Made by a program: the position numbers and the translations under genes. From an uncultured bacterium (GTDB lineage: Bacteria > Bdellovibrionota_C > UBA2361 > CAKMMH01), in assembly GCA_927798255.1 (NCBI GenBank), contig CAKMMH010000105.1, forward strand, positions 1-6,549: 6,549 nt of DNA, read 5' to 3'. The notes beneath the pieces were generated by a model that saw only the letters and a program-made list of their open reading frames with translations, was not told the DNA's origin and searched no databases. Below are positions 5,672-6,549 of the stretch, piece after piece; within the stretch, counting starts at the first letter, position 1, and the number at the start of each line of letters is the position of its first letter.

Positions 5672-6549
5672 ATGTCCTTTTATTTTAGTTTAAGAAATAT
5701 TAATCGTTTTTTTAAACTTATTAAGATTTTCTTATTTAAAAATTTTAGTAAAAAAGTTTTTTTAAAAATTTTTATTTTTACATTATTATTATTTATTTTT
5801 TTATTTATCTACTTTTCATCTTTATGGACACAAGAAACATTTAGAAAATTAAATATTGAAGAGGTTTTATTTAGTTTATATTTACCATTAGAAAATGTTG
5901 AACAAAAATTAGTAGACTCATTTAAAGAGAAAAGTCTTTTTTTAAATATAAAAATCACACTTATTTGTTTTTTGATGATATTTATATCATTTAAAAATTA
6001 TCATAGAAAATTTTTTAAATACCTAAATAGATTTTTAGTGTTTTTATTACTCGTATTAGGAATCTTTTCATTTTATAAATTCTACAATGTATTTAGAGTT
6101 GGTGATATAGTTAAGCTTTATTTTTCAGATTCAAAATATATAGAAGAAAATTATGTTGACCCAAGAGATGTGAAGATAGTGTTTCCGAAAAAAAAGAAAA
6201 ATTTAATTCATATTTATTTAGAATCAATTGAGAATAGTTATTTTTCAAAAGAGCTAGGCGGGGCTTATGATGATAATTTAATTCCAGAGTTAGGAGATTT
6301 ACTAAAAGAAGGGGGTTCTTTTTCAAATACTACACTAAATGGTGGTCCTATACAGATGGAAGGTACGGGATGTTCTGTCGCTGCGTTTGTTGCAATGCAA
6401 GCAGGTATTCCTTTAAAAGCACCTCTTAGAAATTATGGCGAACAAGAAACATTCTTACCTGGAGTAATAACATTAAATGATATTTTAAAAACTAAAGGGA
6501 TACAACACAACTTTCATTTGTGGTTCTAATGGAAACTTTATGGGAAAAG
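5672..6549 (+). CDS. OpgB/MdoB-like phosphoglycerol transferase (LTA synthase superfamily), 5' part, with apparent frameshift
   Basis: Members of this sulfatase-fold family move phosphoglycerol (or a related group) from a lipid to glycans or glycolipids outside the cytoplasmic membrane. The N-terminus has hydrophobic helices at about 29-50, 91-107 and 121-138, plus IEEVLFSLYLPLE (62-74), typical of OpgB-like proteins. The catalytic domain begins near 176: NLIHIYLESIENSYF holds the metal-ligand Glu (184) and EGTGCSVAAF the likely nucleophile Thr (232), followed by MQAGIPL as in OpgB. The frame from 5672 stops at 6527-6529 after 285 residues, less than half the family length. The next conserved motif appears in another frame as ICGSNGNFMGK (6516-6548), open to the window edge. 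Removing one T at 6512-6514 joins the two parts as HNFICGSNGNF. The gene is therefore a pseudogene or carries a sequence error. It lies 17 bases after the DUF362 gene; the SD is weak, with AAGAAG touching the ATG. Confidence 0.85.

Noticed and set aside
5672..6529. Lipoteichoic acid synthase (LtaS) proper
   Set aside because: The superfamily is right, but the EGTGCSVAAF...MQAGIPL stretch and the IEEVLFSLYLPLE region match OpgB/MdoB-like members better than LtaS.
6505..6530. Programmed frameshifting as the cause of the frame break
   Set aside because: There is no slippery heptamer, downstream stem or internal SD at the site; mutation or sequence error is simpler.
1..6549. CRISPR array, tRNA, rRNA, insertion sequence or phage genes
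   Set aside because: No regularly spaced repeats, cloverleaf, rRNA-like stretch, transposase or phage structural motif is visible on either strand.

Overview
The window is AT-rich, about 25-30% GC by hand count in most genes and lower between genes. Its gene content (two-cluster ferredoxin-type protein, class III aspartokinase, OpgB/LTA-synthase superfamily enzyme) suggests a low-GC, probably anaerobic bacterium. I cannot name the phylum from sequence alone. There are no tRNA or rRNA genes, no CRISPR array and no recognisable insertion sequence.

Left half (1-2181), all genes on the minus strand: (i) the start of a secreted protein, 338 down to the window edge, with a signal peptide and a good Shine-Dalgarno (SD) sequence; (ii) a roughly six-helix membrane protein of unknown function (1394-639); (iii) a 117-residue cysteine-rich small protein (2181-1828). 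Gene iii has a near-consensus promoter with an inverted repeat filling its -35/-10 spacer, and a hairpin terminator just after its stop. Genes i and iii are noticeably richer in GC (about 39% and 36%) than the rest, so they may be acquired cargo. The 1395-1827 gap holds a strong terminator on the opposite strand, two tight hairpins, a CT tract and a perfect SD followed by an 8-codon ORF.

Right half (2472-6549), all genes on the plus strand: an Asn/Ser-rich protein with one C-terminal membrane helix (2472-3014), then a tight cluster beginning with lysC (aspartokinase). Behind lysC, with gaps of 16 and 17 bases, come a DUF362 protein with two 4Fe-4S motifs and an OpgB/MdoB-like phosphoglycerol transferase. 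A plausible sigma-70-type promoter lies just before lysC. The three cluster genes are probably cotranscribed, but no single pathway obviously joins amino-acid synthesis, an Fe-S protein and envelope modification.

The last gene breaks frame at about 6512-6515. The next conserved family motif (GSNGNF) continues in another frame up to the window edge, so this is either a real frameshift or a one-base sequence error. I found no clear new defence or mobile system. The most unusual items are the operator-like promoter of the cysteine-rich protein, the orphan terminator, the tail-anchored Asn-rich protein and the frameshift.
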